A DNA stretch of 64,000 nt from JBGPQJ01 sp963829485 (GTDB lineage Bacteria; Chloroflexota; Anaerolineae; Anaerolineales; Villigracilaceae). Under the pieces are notes generated by a model. It saw nothing but the letters and a program-made list of their open reading frames with translations. It did not search any database and had not been told where the DNA came from. The position numbers were made by a program, and so were the translations under genes. Shown here in pieces: positions 1-9,032 of this stretch. Position 1 is the stretch's first letter. Each line of letters begins with the position of its first letter. Where the stretch lies: positions 186,001-250,000 of the forward strand of contig CAWHIK010000004.1 in NCBI GenBank assembly GCA_963829485.1, given 5' to 3'.

Positions 1-30
1 AGAGGTCATATGTGTAGGTGGGAGACTTTT

Positions 31-789
31 TTAGCTAAGGCATCGTTCCGCAAGTATAGCGGCTGTGTCTGCCCTGTACCCGGCAGATGCCCATTCATCC
101 TCGGCTTCGTGATAACCATTTCGCGCAGCGGATTTTATGTCATCGCTGGTCGTCCCATCGAGCGCAAGGATGGGAGTCTTGCCATAGCCACCGAGGGCAA
201 GCCTGATCCTGCCGGATGTCCATCGGGCAACAGCGGTGCAGACAATAGGCAGGTCGAAAGGAGTCCGGGCAACGTATTCAAAAGTCAATTTAACATTAAG
301 CGGAATTGATATTTGGGTGATCAGCAATCCAAATGAACGTTTTTCTCGGAGGGGCAGGAAGTTCCCCAGGGATGTTTCAGAGTCTCCCGGCTGAAAGATC
401 AACTTGGCATCCAAGGCCAGCATCGCGGTGACAAATGCCGAACGACCTCCGCAGGAATTGAGTGAGCCGGCTACCGTTGCTGCGTTTCGATTATTTAGCG
501 GTGATTCTACCTTTATGGCGCGTTGCAAGCTTTCAGGAGCGAGATCGCATTCCAGTAATTGCTGAAGGGTCACGCCAGCCCCAATCTCCAGAGAGTTTCC
601 ACGTTTATGAATGCGATTCATCCCGAGGGCTTGCAAATCCACCAGCAATAAATCTGATTCGGCGGAATGCATTCGCCTAAAATCTGGCGTATTGACCCAT
701 GTCCCACCCGCGAGGGGGACCGCATTCGGAGTTGAAAGCAAATTCAATGCTTCCTGAAGAGTCGTTGGTCGAGCATAATTTGTGTTCAT
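31..789 (-). CDS. FAD-binding subunit of a xanthine/CO dehydrogenase-type molybdenum hydroxylase
   Basis: The 252-residue protein matches the medium, flavin-carrying subunit of the xanthine dehydrogenase / CO dehydrogenase family, which passes electrons from the 2Fe-2S subunit to FAD. Visible signs are the N-terminal FAD-loop PLAGGTWV (about residues 25-32), the second flavin loop AATVAGSLNSCGG (about 104-116), and a C-terminal CO-dehydrogenase-flavin-C region with LALGGYGKTP. It is a little shorter than the usual 270-290 residues, but both ends look natural. The partner Fe-S and molybdopterin subunits are not in the window; they could lie beyond the left edge, since the gene reads leftwards. 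The start at 789 is the ATG before the conserved YARPTTLQEAL segment. The substrate cannot be told from this subunit. Confidence 0.85.
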   Translation of the reverse strand: MNTNYARPTTLQEALNLLSTPNAVPLAGGTWVNTPDFRRMHSAESDLLLVDLQALGMNRIHKRGNSLEIGAGVTLQQLLECDLAPESLQRAIKVESPLNNRNAATVAGSLNSCGGRSAFVTAMLALDAKLIFQPGDSETSLGNFLPLREKRSFGLLITQISIPLNVKLTFEYVARTPFDLPIVCTAVARWTSGRIRLALGGYGKTPILALDGTTSDDIKSAARNGYHEAEDEWASAGYRADTAAILAERCLS

Positions 790-888
790 AAGCAGTCACC
801 CAGTAAATCATGTGAACGGATTGGAAAGCGAAAACCTGAATCTATTATACAAGACCTGCTATCCTGTGGCAGAAAAGTAATAATCCAA

Positions 889-1365
889 TTAGTCCGGATA
901 CACCTTCCAGCCCAACTCGGCGAGATTGGCACCATCAAGCATTTCGTTTGGGACATTGATGAGCAGCGTTGTCGCTTCAGCCAGGAGATTGCCTTCCATA
1001 TCGTAAATCCCTGCCCAGCCTTCTGCAGTTTTCCCCTTACTTTTGCCTGATTTTCCAATTATTTTCAGCTTTTGACCAATGGGCACATTCCTTCGATATT
1101 TCACTTCTAATTTACCAGTGAACATAAATCTCGGGGAAGATGGATCGCCCATTAGCGCCCGACCGCTGATCTCATCCAAAATTGTCGCGACGATCCCTCC
1201 GTGAAGTACGCCAGGATATCCCTGGAAGTGGTCCGGTGCGGTATAGGTGGTCTCAATTTCTCCGGGCGCAGTCTGGTAGATTTTTAATCGAAGTCCGACA
1301 GGATTCTCCACCCCGCAAATAAAGCACATTTTCGAGTTGGGCTGCTTTGCTTTTTGTTCAACCAT
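889..1365 (-). CDS. PaaI-type hotdog-fold thioesterase
   Basis: A 158-residue single-domain hotdog protein of the PaaI/YbgC acyl-CoA thioesterase kind. The characteristic segment is VLHGGIVATILDEISG (about residues 53-68), the HGG-x-x-x-x-x-x-D/E core that lines the active site, followed by the beta-strand region LEVKYRRNVPIG. An N-terminal CFICGVENPVG stretch with two cysteines is common in the PaaI subgroup acting on large or unknown acyl-CoA substrates. It follows the mutarotase gene by 16 bases on the same strand and is preceded by a GGAG ribosome site, so the two are probably cotranscribed. A different reading frame overlaps its C-terminal half but has no family resemblance. The substrate is unknown. 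Confidence 0.85.
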   Translation of the reverse strand: MVEQKAKQPNSKMCFICGVENPVGLRLKIYQTAPGEIETTYTAPDHFQGYPGVLHGGIVATILDEISGRALMGDPSSPRFMFTGKLEVKYRRNVPIGQKLKIIGKSGKSKGKTAEGWAGIYDMEGNLLAEATTLLINVPNEMLDGANLAELGWKVYPD

Positions 1366-1381
1366 GATTAAACTCCAGGAG

Positions 1382-2242
1382 CTAAGAAATTTTCTTGATC
1401 AGCCGCTGCGTTCCCTGCCAAAATTCGCCAGGGTTCAGTTTCACAGGATGTGTAACTATCGCCGACTCAATGCATACAAAGTTAAGGTAATCATCCGGAG
1501 CTAGATCGGGAATTGTCTTTGTTTTCTCTGGACCGGGATTCCAGACAACGGTATCGTTAAATCCTGCGGAAATAATATCAACTTGGGGGCATCCGGCAGA
1601 AAGGAGTATAACCCGATTAGGAGAGTTGATGAACACCCTGTCCACTTCACCCTCGAAGGATACTAATCCAACCTGTGTGAGGCGTCTGGAGACGGACGCT
1701 GTCTCATCCGTATAGTCCGTACCCTGAAGCCCGTCGATCTCGGCGGTGTGGATATCGTTAACCCATAAATACGTATGCAAAGCTGCCGTGAATTCTAGAT
1801 TGTGTTCATCTGTGTTTCTGATGGAGAAGGAAAGCTCGAGTTCCTCTTTTTTCAAAACAACAGAATATTCCGCCAGAAATTTGTGAGGCCATAACACTGA
1901 AGTATCCCTATTCTCTGTTAGTTTAAATTCAATTGAATTTACACCCTGCCTGGTAAGATTCCATGCCTCTGTCCGGGCAAATCCATGCTTGGGTAATGAC
2001 CCTCGACTGCCAAACTGAGGGAAAACAATCGGAACGCCGCCTCGAATGGGGAATTCTTTACGGTATATGGCATTACCGCTCATGAACAACATTTCCTTGC
2101 CGTCGGTTGTCAGCCATGAAGTCACATGAGCGCCATGCGGAATCGCACTAACGAAACCGTATTCAGGATCGCCAATTACAATTTTCGTAAAATTTGTTAA
2201 TTGTGCGTCGTCGTTGGCGATGTTGATGTTTTTATGCTGCAT
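1382..2242 (-). CDS. D-hexose-6-phosphate mutarotase (YeaD-type, aldose 1-epimerase fold)
   Basis: The protein of about 286 residues has the galactose-mutarotase beta-sandwich fold and looks like YeaD, which interconverts alpha and beta anomers of glucose-6-phosphate. Family hallmarks are the region IRGGVPIVFPQFG, the PKHGFAR segment carrying a catalytic-type histidine, the HTYLWV segment with the second histidine, and a C-terminal DDYLNFVCIESA carrying the conserved glutamate. I place the start at 2242 (MQHKN...) because an AGAGG lies 10 bases upstream; an ATG sixteen codons earlier would add a tail with no family likeness. It diverges from the GH3 beta-glucosidase across a 107-base gap, which fits a joint role in using released glucose. 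Confidence 0.85.
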   Translation of the reverse strand: MQHKNINIANDDAQLTNFTKIVIGDPEYGFVSAIPHGAHVTSWLTTDGKEMLFMSGNAIYRKEFPIRGGVPIVFPQFGSRGSLPKHGFARTEAWNLTRQGVNSIEFKLTENRDTSVLWPHKFLAEYSVVLKKEELELSFSIRNTDEHNLEFTAALHTYLWVNDIHTAEIDGLQGTDYTDETASVSRRLTQVGLVSFEGEVDRVFINSPNRVILLSAGCPQVDIISAGFNDTVVWNPGPEKTKTIPDLAPDDYLNFVCIESAIVTHPVKLNPGEFWQGTQRLIKKIS

Positions 2243-2289
2243 CGATAAGTAACCTCTAGAAGGATTTCGATAACAATTATAAATCAGCA

Positions 2290-2304
2290 AATCGATAATC
2301 GATT
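2290..2304. promoter_or_regulatory. 15-bp palindrome in the mutarotase / beta-glucosidase divergent region
   Basis: Perfect inverted repeat AATCGAT-A-ATCGATT. It lies between two divergent sugar-metabolism genes, 48 bases from the mutarotase start and 45 bases from the beta-glucosidase start. Its size and position fit a repressor operator (LacI-type regulators often bind CG-centred palindromes), but no regulator gene is adjacent, so the assignment is inference. Confidence 0.45.
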
Positions 2305-2349
2305 ACAGGTGTAGAATTATTCTGTGAATCATTACAATTGGAGGCTCCC

Positions 2350-4786
2350 ATGGATAACGAAAAACGAATAAACGGATTGATCCAAAAGATGACGCTGGAA
2401 GAGAAAACATCCTTGTTGTCGGGTAAGGATATCTGGAATACGGTTCCTGTTGAGCGGTTGGGTATTCCGTCCATTGTCATGACAGATGGCCCGCACGGTG
2501 TACGAGCCAGCAACCCCGAAGTCGGGAGACAAGTGGGCCCGACGACAGCATTCCCCACTGGAATCTCGATGGGTGCATCATGGAATACGGAGTTGATTGA
2601 AAAGGTAGGGCAGGCGCTTGGAGAAGAAACGCGTGGCATGGGGTGTGATGTTCTCCTGGGTCCATGTATCAACATCGTGCGATATCCACTTGGAGGGAGG
2701 AACTTCGAAACCTATTCCGAGGATCCCTATCTCGCTGGTAAGTTGGCCATTGCCTACATAAAAGGCGTTCAAAGCCGAGGCGTTGGCACGTCTCTCAAAC
2801 ATTACGCACTCAATAACTATGAGATCGAGCGTTTTCGGGCCAGCACCCGCGGTGGATGAGAGAACAATGCGGGAAATTTATCTTCCTGCGTTTGAAATGG
2901 CGGTCAAGGAAGCGTCCCCCTGGACAGTTATGTGTTCGTATAACCGAATAAATGGGGTTTACGCAAGCGAGAACGCCTATATGCTAAGGACGATTTTGAA
3001 AGAAGACTGGGGGTATGACGGCGCAATTATTTCCGATTGGGGCGCAGTTCACAGTATATTCGAAATCGATTAAAAATGGTCTGGATCTTGAAATGCCCGG
3101 ACCGGCCAAATACCATGCCTTGCTGAACGAGACCACGCAGAATTGGCAAATCGACGAAGCGGTTGTTGATAAATCAGTCAGGCGTATTCTTCGGCTGATC
3201 AGCCGGTCCGGACGCATGGACGGAGATATTTCCAAGGGTCAGGTAAATACGGTCGAGCACCAGTCACTCGCCAGGAAGTTGGCTGAAGAGTCCATCACGC
3301 TTCTTAAGAATCACAACGATGTGCTTCCGCTTGACAAAAAGAAAGTTAAAACTCTCGCGATTATCGGACCCAATGCTGCCAATGCTGTGATCGAAGGAGG
3401 GGGCAGTTCGCGGGTGAATCCACCTTACCGGGTCGCCCCGTTGGAGGCGATCAGGACTTCGGTTGGCGATAAAATCGAACTTGCTTACGAAGGGGGATGC
3501 GACAATTTCGCCGAGCCTTTCGATGTCCCGCGAGCATGGCTTCGACCGGAGGGACTGAGAGGTACTTTTTTCTCAGAATCCCGATTTTAGTGAAGCCCCA
3601 ATTCTTGAGCAGGATGGATTCTGGCCTGAATTTTGGTTCCACACCGGTTGGTCCGCGATGCCAACTCCCCCGTTTTCCGGAAGGTGGGAAGGGGAGCTGA
3701 CCGTCCCTAGAGTCAGGTGACTATCGGTTTCAGCTCGGTCATAACGGGAAGATGCGAATTCTGATCGATGGCAAGCTTGTATTAGGAAGTGATGCGGGCG
3801 CTCCGGATGCGCATAAAAGGTCTACCGCAGTGACTTCATTAAAAGGCGGAAAAAAATCAAAACTGACCATCGAATACATCCGGTATCCACACCAGGAGGT
3901 GATATTTTACAGGTTGGGGATGGGCATCCATTTCCCACCGGAAGCGGATCCGCGATTCGATAGAGCGGTGGAGCTGGCAAAAGGCGCAGAAAAAGTCATC
4001 TTTTTCGGAGGCATGCCTGATGGTTTCGAGACCGAGGGCGATGACCGCCCTGATATGCGCCTTCCGGGCAGGCAGGATGAATTAATCCAAGCGATTGCGG
4101 CAGTCAACCCGAATACGGTCGTCGTGTTGAATACAGGCTCCCCGGTTGAGATGCCCTGGTCGGAGAATGTCGCTGCGATCGTCCAGGCATTTTTCCCCGG
4201 TCTGGAAAACGGAAATGCCGTTACGAGAGTCTTATTTGGTGATGTCAACCCTTCCGGTAAGTTACCGGTGACCTTCCCGAAACGTCTGCAAGATAGCCCG
4301 GCATATATCAACGCATCCTACCCGGGCTGCAGGGAAGTCAATTATGGCGAAGGAATCTTTGTAGGGTACCGGTACTTCGACAAGGTTGAACTTGAACCCT
4401 TATTCCCCTTTGGGCACGGTCTTTCGTATACTAAATTCAAATATGGCAAGCTAACATCCCCTGCGCGCGGGAAAAGAGGTGAGACTTTAACTTTGACCGT
4501 CGATGTTACAAATATAGGGGATAGACCTGGTGCGGAAGTTATCCAGCTTTATGTGAGCGACAAGGAGTCTTCTTTACCGCGCCCTAGAAAAGAACTCAAG
4601 GGATTTGAAAAAGTGGCTCTTAAGCCCGGCGAAACGAGAACCGTTGAGTTTCGTCTTAACGAAAGGTCGTTTGCGTTCTACGATCCTCATGCCAGAAAAT
4701 GGGTCGCAGAACCTGGGGAATATGAAATTTCAGCTGGGAGCTCCTCTCGGGATCTCCGCATCCATAAAAAATTCGAACTGCTCTAA
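2350..4786 (+). pseudogene. Glycoside hydrolase family 3 beta-glucosidase with PA14 insert, frame broken four times
   Basis: Read across its breaks this encodes a GH3 beta-glucosidase of about 811 residues: the N-terminal barrel (TDGPHGVRA, GRNFETYSEDPYLAG, SLKHYALNN), the nucleophile segment AIISDWGAVH, the alpha/beta sandwich, an inserted PA14 module (about 3560-3910, GFWPEFWFHTGW, GDYRFQLGHNGK, IDGKLV), and the C-terminal fibronectin-III-like domain. The start ATG follows GGAGG by 5 bases. Four times (near 2840, 3055, 3570 and 3710) the frame continues only if one base is skipped, at short homopolymers such as CCC, AAA and T6. The total length is one base over a multiple of three, as four insertions predict. 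No in-frame stop or loss of conserved segments is seen otherwise, so sequencing error is at least as likely as decay. No signal peptide is visible, so it is probably cytoplasmic. Confidence 0.85.
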
Positions 4787-4796
4787 TATTTTGGAT

Positions 4797-4828
4797 AAAA
4801 AAATGGAGGCTTCAGCCTCCATTTTTTT
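4797..4828. terminator. Bidirectional intrinsic terminator between the GH3 gene and the TrkA operon
   Basis: A7, then the perfect 7-bp stem TGGAGGC / GCCTCCA with loop TTCA, then T7. The tracts on both sides let it serve the GH3 gene (stop at 4786) and the converging TrkA gene (corrected stop at 4827-4829). Confidence 0.9.
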
Positions 4829-5514
4829 ATCTGATGACAGGAGTCCTGGGAGCTAATAAAGCTCCCAGCTCGGCCAGCTTCTCGCCATGAACAAGCGCGA
4901 GGACTTCGTCCGCAGGCAGCAGAACTGTATCCCCGCGCGGGATGATCAGTTGATTCTTTCGTAATGATCGCGACGATGGTAAATTCAGCAGGCAGGGTTA
5001 ATTCGCGAAGGGATTTATTCGCAGCAACAAATTCGGGATGCACTTTTTCCTCGATGAGTGAAAATTCCCCACGTCTGAGCTTGAGCAATGTCATCATGTC
5101 ACCAAGTGACATTTCCTCAGCCACCAGGTGAGACAGAATATCAGCCTGGTTCAATGAGACATCCACGCCCATTTCCGATGTGAAGAGCCAGGCATTTTTT
5201 GGGTTGTTGACGCGTCCAATGATCCGCGGGACGTTGAATTCGAAACGGGCGAGGGAGGTAATGACCAAATTCGTATCATCCGAGCCGGTAACAGCCGCAA
5301 GCACATTGGCATGCATCACGCCTGCCTGTTCGAGGGTGACCGGCGAACTTCCATCGCCGGCTATTATGGTATCGTCAGGTAATTCTGCCTTTAACTTTTC
5401 GAGTAGAATCGGGCGCTCTTCGATAACTTTTACCTTATGACCTGCGTCCAACAGGAGTTTGGCCAGGTACGAACCGGTATTTCCTCCACCTACGATTATG
5501 ACGAACATGGTCAC
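4827..5514 (-). CDS. TrkA/RCK-family potassium transport regulator (second copy), frameshifted near its end
   Basis: An RCK protein with an N-terminal Rossmann NAD-binding domain (VIIVGGGNTGSYLAKLLL, acidic VIEER, GDGSSP) and a TrkA-C domain. RCK subunits gate K+ channels and transporters in response to NAD(H), ATP or c-di-AMP. The uncorrected frame ends at 4783 with an unrelated tail; skipping one base near 4951-4966 restores a normal TrkA-C ending (LIIPRGDTVLLPADEVLALV) with a stop at 4827-4829, just at the terminator. It shares 4 bases with the upstream TrkA gene (ATGA overlap), so the pair is translationally coupled and probably forms hetero-oligomeric gating rings. The frame break is most likely a consensus error. 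Confidence 0.85.
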
Positions 5515-6170
5515 ATCCTCCTTTCCAGGCCAAACAATTCCTCCAGGCGGGGCATGGATGTAGAGAGGACAGCGAGGTGAACAATGTCCCCTTCTTTGAA
5601 CGTGGTACCGCTCGAAGGAATAAACGCCTTGTCATCCCGGGTGATTGAAACCAGATTAATTTCACCGGGAATGGTTACATCTTTGGAGGAGCGTCCAACC
5701 AGAAGGCTCGAAACTTCATGGGAGACCATTGAGACCTCACCTCGGCCAAATGTGTAAAGTACGTCCAGATCAGTATGAGTAATCAGCTCAAAGATTCTCT
5801 CTGCGCCCCAGGTCGTAGTGGAAATGGTCATTAAACCCAATCGCTGATAGATCTCAGCACGCCGCGGGTCGTACAGACGGGCAATGACTCGGGGAACCTT
5901 GAATACATTTCGGGCAATCCGGGCAGCGACGATATTGGCATTGTCCGAAGCGCTCACCGCAGCAAAAGCCTCGCACGTTTCTATGCCGGCTTCCAGAAGC
6001 ACTTTATGGTCAAAGCCAAGCCCTCGTAATAACCTGCCCTTAAAATTAGCGCCCAGTCTGTTCTCTGCGTTGTTGTCATGGTCGATAACGGTCACGTCAT
6101 GTCCATGGGTGGATAAGACAAGACTGACCTGCGACCCCACACGTCCGCATCCCATCACAATGATCTTCAT
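5511..6170 (-). CDS. TrkA/RCK-family potassium transport regulator (first copy)
   Basis: A 219-residue RCK protein. The Rossmann part shows MGCGRVGSQVSLVLS (residues 6-20) and the acidic VIDHD strand end that binds NAD ribose; the TrkA-C part spans about residues 138-215 (SLLVGRSSKDVTIP ... EGDIVHLAVL). Paired single-RCK proteins of this kind sit beside Trk/Ktr transporters in Gram-positives and Chloroflexota. Here no TrkH/KtrB pore gene is present; the neighbours upstream are a P-type ATPase (16-base gap) and an APC-superfamily transporter, which suggests that one of these is the regulated partner. Complete, with the RBS-like GGAGGAGA just before its ATG. Confidence 0.88.
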   Translation of the reverse strand: MKIIVMGCGRVGSQVSLVLSTHGHDVTVIDHDNNAENRLGANFKGRLLRGLGFDHKVLLEAGIETCEAFAAVSASDNANIVAARIARNVFKVPRVIARLYDPRRAEIYQRLGLMTISTTTWGAERIFELITHTDLDVLYTFGRGEVSMVSHEVSSLLVGRSSKDVTIPGEINLVSITRDDKAFIPSSGTTFKEGDIVHLAVLSTSMPRLEELFGLERRM

Positions 6171-6186
6171 AACGTCTCTCCTCCTT

Positions 6187-8994
6187 TCAACTCACCAAGG
6201 ATAAATCCTGCTTGCGGCTCAACCGTCTTGATATGAATTTACGTATCCATTCCAGGCAATAAAGGACGACGGCGTACATCAGAAGTCCAGGCCAGAAGTA
6301 AACAGGTATTTCAACGTGATTGAATATGCCTGCCAGGAAAGGTACATAGATGAGTAGGGCAATTATCAATAATTCTATACCAATTCCTGCCCATAAATAT
6401 TTATTAGAGAACCACCCCATCGCGGTGTTATGGGATGTCTCGGTTCTGCAAGCGAAGGCATTGCCAATCTGCGAGGATACAACACCGGCATGGTAAACCG
6501 TATTGGCGATTGCGTAGGCTGCATAAACGCTCATCGGAGAAAAAAGGAAAGCCGGTACTTTAAGTCCTGACAGAATTGGAAAAAATATGCCGAGGTTGCC
6601 TGAGCCGAAGATTACCAAAAAGAATCCAAAATAGCACAGGACGGCTTCGATCATACCCAGCCATCCAAATGATCTCCATAACAAACCTTTGTCGATAAGT
6701 GGTTTTTTGCTTGCCCTGGGTGGCTTGTCCATAATATCAGGCTCAGGACGCTCCACGCCAAGGCCCAGCGCAGGCAGTAGATCGGTGCCAAGATCCACGG
6801 CGAGGATCTGCCTGACGGTGAGTGCCAAGGGAATCGGGAATATGGCGGTAACGATAAATGGCAGCAGCTCGGGAACATTACTGGAGAAGATGTACGTGAT
6901 GAATTTCCTGATATTGTCGAATATCGCCCGACCTTCTTCGATGGCGGAAACAATGGCTCCAAAATTATCGTTGGTTAATATGATATCCGCCGCTTCCTTG
7001 GCTACATCGGTGCCGACGATACCCATGGCCACCCCGACGTCTGCTTTCCGAAGCGCCGGAGCATCATTCACTCCGTCTCCGGTCACTGCCACAACATCGC
7101 CCTTGGCTTGAAATGCAGAGACCAGGCGGAGTTTGTGCTCCGGCGCCATTCTCGCAAACAGGACCTCCTGGTCGAGAGACCGGATCAGTTCTGATTCAGT
7201 CATAGAGTCCAATTCCTGCCCCGTGATGATGGTGGGATTGGATGTCTCAAGCATCCCAACACGCCGGGCAAGCGATTCGGCAGTAAGTCCGTAATCGCCG
7301 GTGATCATGACGATTCGAATACTAGCTTTTTTAAACGTCCGGATTGCCTCCTCTACTTCAGGGCGGGGAGGATCCATCATGGCCATTAAGCCCAGAAAAG
7401 TGAGATCGCGTTCGACCGTTTCAACGGAGTACGATCCGAGCTTGGTCTGCAGCGGTCGTTGGGCCAGTGCCAGTACCCTCAATGCATTACGAGCATAATC
7501 ATCATTGGTCGCGAGAATTTCGGATTTTAGCGATTCTGTTAGGGGTTCATCCCGGCCGGAAATTAGAACATGGGAACAAAGCTGCAGGACCTCCCTTGGG
7601 GCTCCTTTGACAAAAGCTATTTCCCTGTTGGCATCCCTATGAATTGTGGTCATCCGCTTTCGGCGTGCATCAAAAGGGATTTCGTGAACTCTGGGATACA
7701 TGAGTTCCAACTCATCTTCGTTGATATCCGATTTGAAAGCGGCAACTTTCAGCGCAGCTTCGGTCTGGTCTCCGAGATTCGTCCACATGGGTCGTTCGAG
7801 AGATGGGGGAACGATCCTGGAGTTATTGCAGCAGGTGGCAGCGTCGAGAAGGGTGTGCAGATCATTTTCAAATGGTGTTCCAATGGGCGACGGAATGAAT
7901 TCGCCCTTGGGCTCATAACCAGCACCGGTGATTCGGATTTTTTGGCGCGCTACCCACGCCTCTCTTACTGTCATTTGATTCTGCGTCAGAGTACCACTCT
8001 TATCGGTGCAGATCACTGACACATTGCCTAAAGTCTCGACAATATTCAACTTCTTTGCCAGTACACCTTTTTGAGCCAACCGCTGGACTGCCATCGCCAA
8101 GGAGAGGGTGAGAGTGGCTGGGAGACCTTCTGGGATGGCGGCTACCAATACGCCTAGCGCAAGAAGGCGGGGGTCAAAAATCCTCGTCCGGGTCGAAGGG
8201 TCGAGGTAACCCGTCATGAGAATCAATCCCGAGATCCCGATGGCAACCCAGGTGATGATGCCAATAGTTCGCTCGAGCTCGACTTTCAATTTCGAGGGCG
8301 GTTCATGGACGGATTGGGTCAGGTGGGCGATCCGGCCGAACTGGGTGAGCATCCCCGTCGCGTAAACAACGGCTTTGCCTGTGCCTGCCGCCACGGATGT
8401 GCCGGCGAAGATGAGGTTATGCTGCTCCAATTCGCTGCGGTCTTCGAGGTAGGATGGATCGGCCATTTTTCGGGATGGCACCGCTTCGCCGGTCAATGTG
8501 GAGTTGTTTGTGCGAAGGCCGTATTCCTCAACGACACGGGCGTCGGCGGGGATATTGTCACCTTCTGCGAGAACGAGGATATCTCCGGGAACAATCTTTT
8601 GCGCTTCGATGTGCGCGTCCTGGTTGTCCCTGACCACGTGCGCATAAATTGGGAGAACCAATTGAAGCTTTTGAACAGCCTGTTCAGCCCTGTATTCCCG
8701 CCAAAATAAAAAGGATGTGTTCCCTACGGAAAGGAGCAGGATAACAAGCGCCAATACCCAATCACCCGCTATGGCAGCGATCAGGCTTGCCCCAACCATC
8801 ACCCAGATTAATGGATGTTTGAAGTGGTTGAGTAATTTCTCCCAAAGAGGGGTTTTCGGCTGGTCGAATAAGATGTTTTTGCCGTATAGCGATAATCTCG
8901 AATCGGCTTCTTCCGTGGAAAGACCATCAGGCGATGTTTCCATCGCCTGATACACATCTGTTACTTTTATCTTATGGATCTGATCGATTGGCAT
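6187..8994 (-). CDS. P2-type cation-transporting P-type ATPase
   Basis: A 935-residue, complete HAD-superfamily cation pump. Domains in order: cation-ATPase N-terminal domain, M1-M2, actuator with TGEAVPS (about 168), M3-M4 with PEGLPA (288-293), phosphorylation site at Asp331, nucleotide domain, hinge motif TGDGVNDAPAL, and four to six C-terminal membrane helices. PEGLP in M4 and the C-terminal domain place it with the P2 (Ca2+/Na+/K+-type) pumps, not the heavy-metal P1B type: no CPC motif or metal-binding domain is seen. Two motif variations stand out: the phosphorylation motif reads DKSGT in place of DKTGT, and the actuator motif TGEA in place of TGES. It lies between an APC transporter and two RCK genes, so a role in Na+/K+/Ca2+ balance is likely; the exact ion is not determinable. 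Confidence 0.9.
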   Translation of the reverse strand: MPIDQIHKIKVTDVYQAMETSPDGLSTEEADSRLSLYGKNILFDQPKTPLWEKLLNHFKHPLIWVMVGASLIAAIAGDWVLALVILLLSVGNTSFLFWREYRAEQAVQKLQLVLPIYAHVVRDNQDAHIEAQKIVPGDILVLAEGDNIPADARVVEEYGLRTNNSTLTGEAVPSRKMADPSYLEDRSELEQHNLIFAGTSVAAGTGKAVVYATGMLTQFGRIAHLTQSVHEPPSKLKVELERTIGIITWVAIGISGLILMTGYLDPSTRTRIFDPRLLALGVLVAAIPEGLPATLTLSLAMAVQRLAQKGVLAKKLNIVETLGNVSVICTDKSGTLTQNQMTVREAWVARQKIRITGAGYEPKGEFIPSPIGTPFENDLHTLLDAATCCNNSRIVPPSLERPMWTNLGDQTEAALKVAAFKSDINEDELELMYPRVHEIPFDARRKRMTTIHRDANREIAFVKGAPREVLQLCSHVLISGRDEPLTESLKSEILATNDDYARNALRVLALAQRPLQTKLGSYSVETVERDLTFLGLMAMMDPPRPEVEEAIRTFKKASIRIVMITGDYGLTAESLARRVGMLETSNPTIITGQELDSMTESELIRSLDQEVLFARMAPEHKLRLVSAFQAKGDVVAVTGDGVNDAPALRKADVGVAMGIVGTDVAKEAADIILTNDNFGAIVSAIEEGRAIFDNIRKFITYIFSSNVPELLPFIVTAIFPIPLALTVRQILAVDLGTDLLPALGLGVERPEPDIMDKPPRASKKPLIDKGLLWRSFGWLGMIEAVLCYFGFFLVIFGSGNLGIFFPILSGLKVPAFLFSPMSVYAAYAIANTVYHAGVVSSQIGNAFACRTETSHNTAMGWFSNKYLWAGIGIELLIIALLIYVPFLAGIFNHVEIPVYFWPGLLMYAVVLYCLEWIRKFISRRLSRKQDLSLVS

Positions 8995-9032
8995 ACGATG
9001 GGTGGAAAGATCCCACGTTGCAGGGGTCTTTC

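Noticed and set aside
1..30. Possible start of another minus-strand gene at the left edge (ATG at 9)
   Set aside because: Only nine bases of coding sequence would be visible and no ribosome site precedes it.
786..1058. 90-codon minus-strand frame overlapping the thioesterase gene
   Set aside because: It is a shadow of the hotdog thioesterase in another frame and has no domain.
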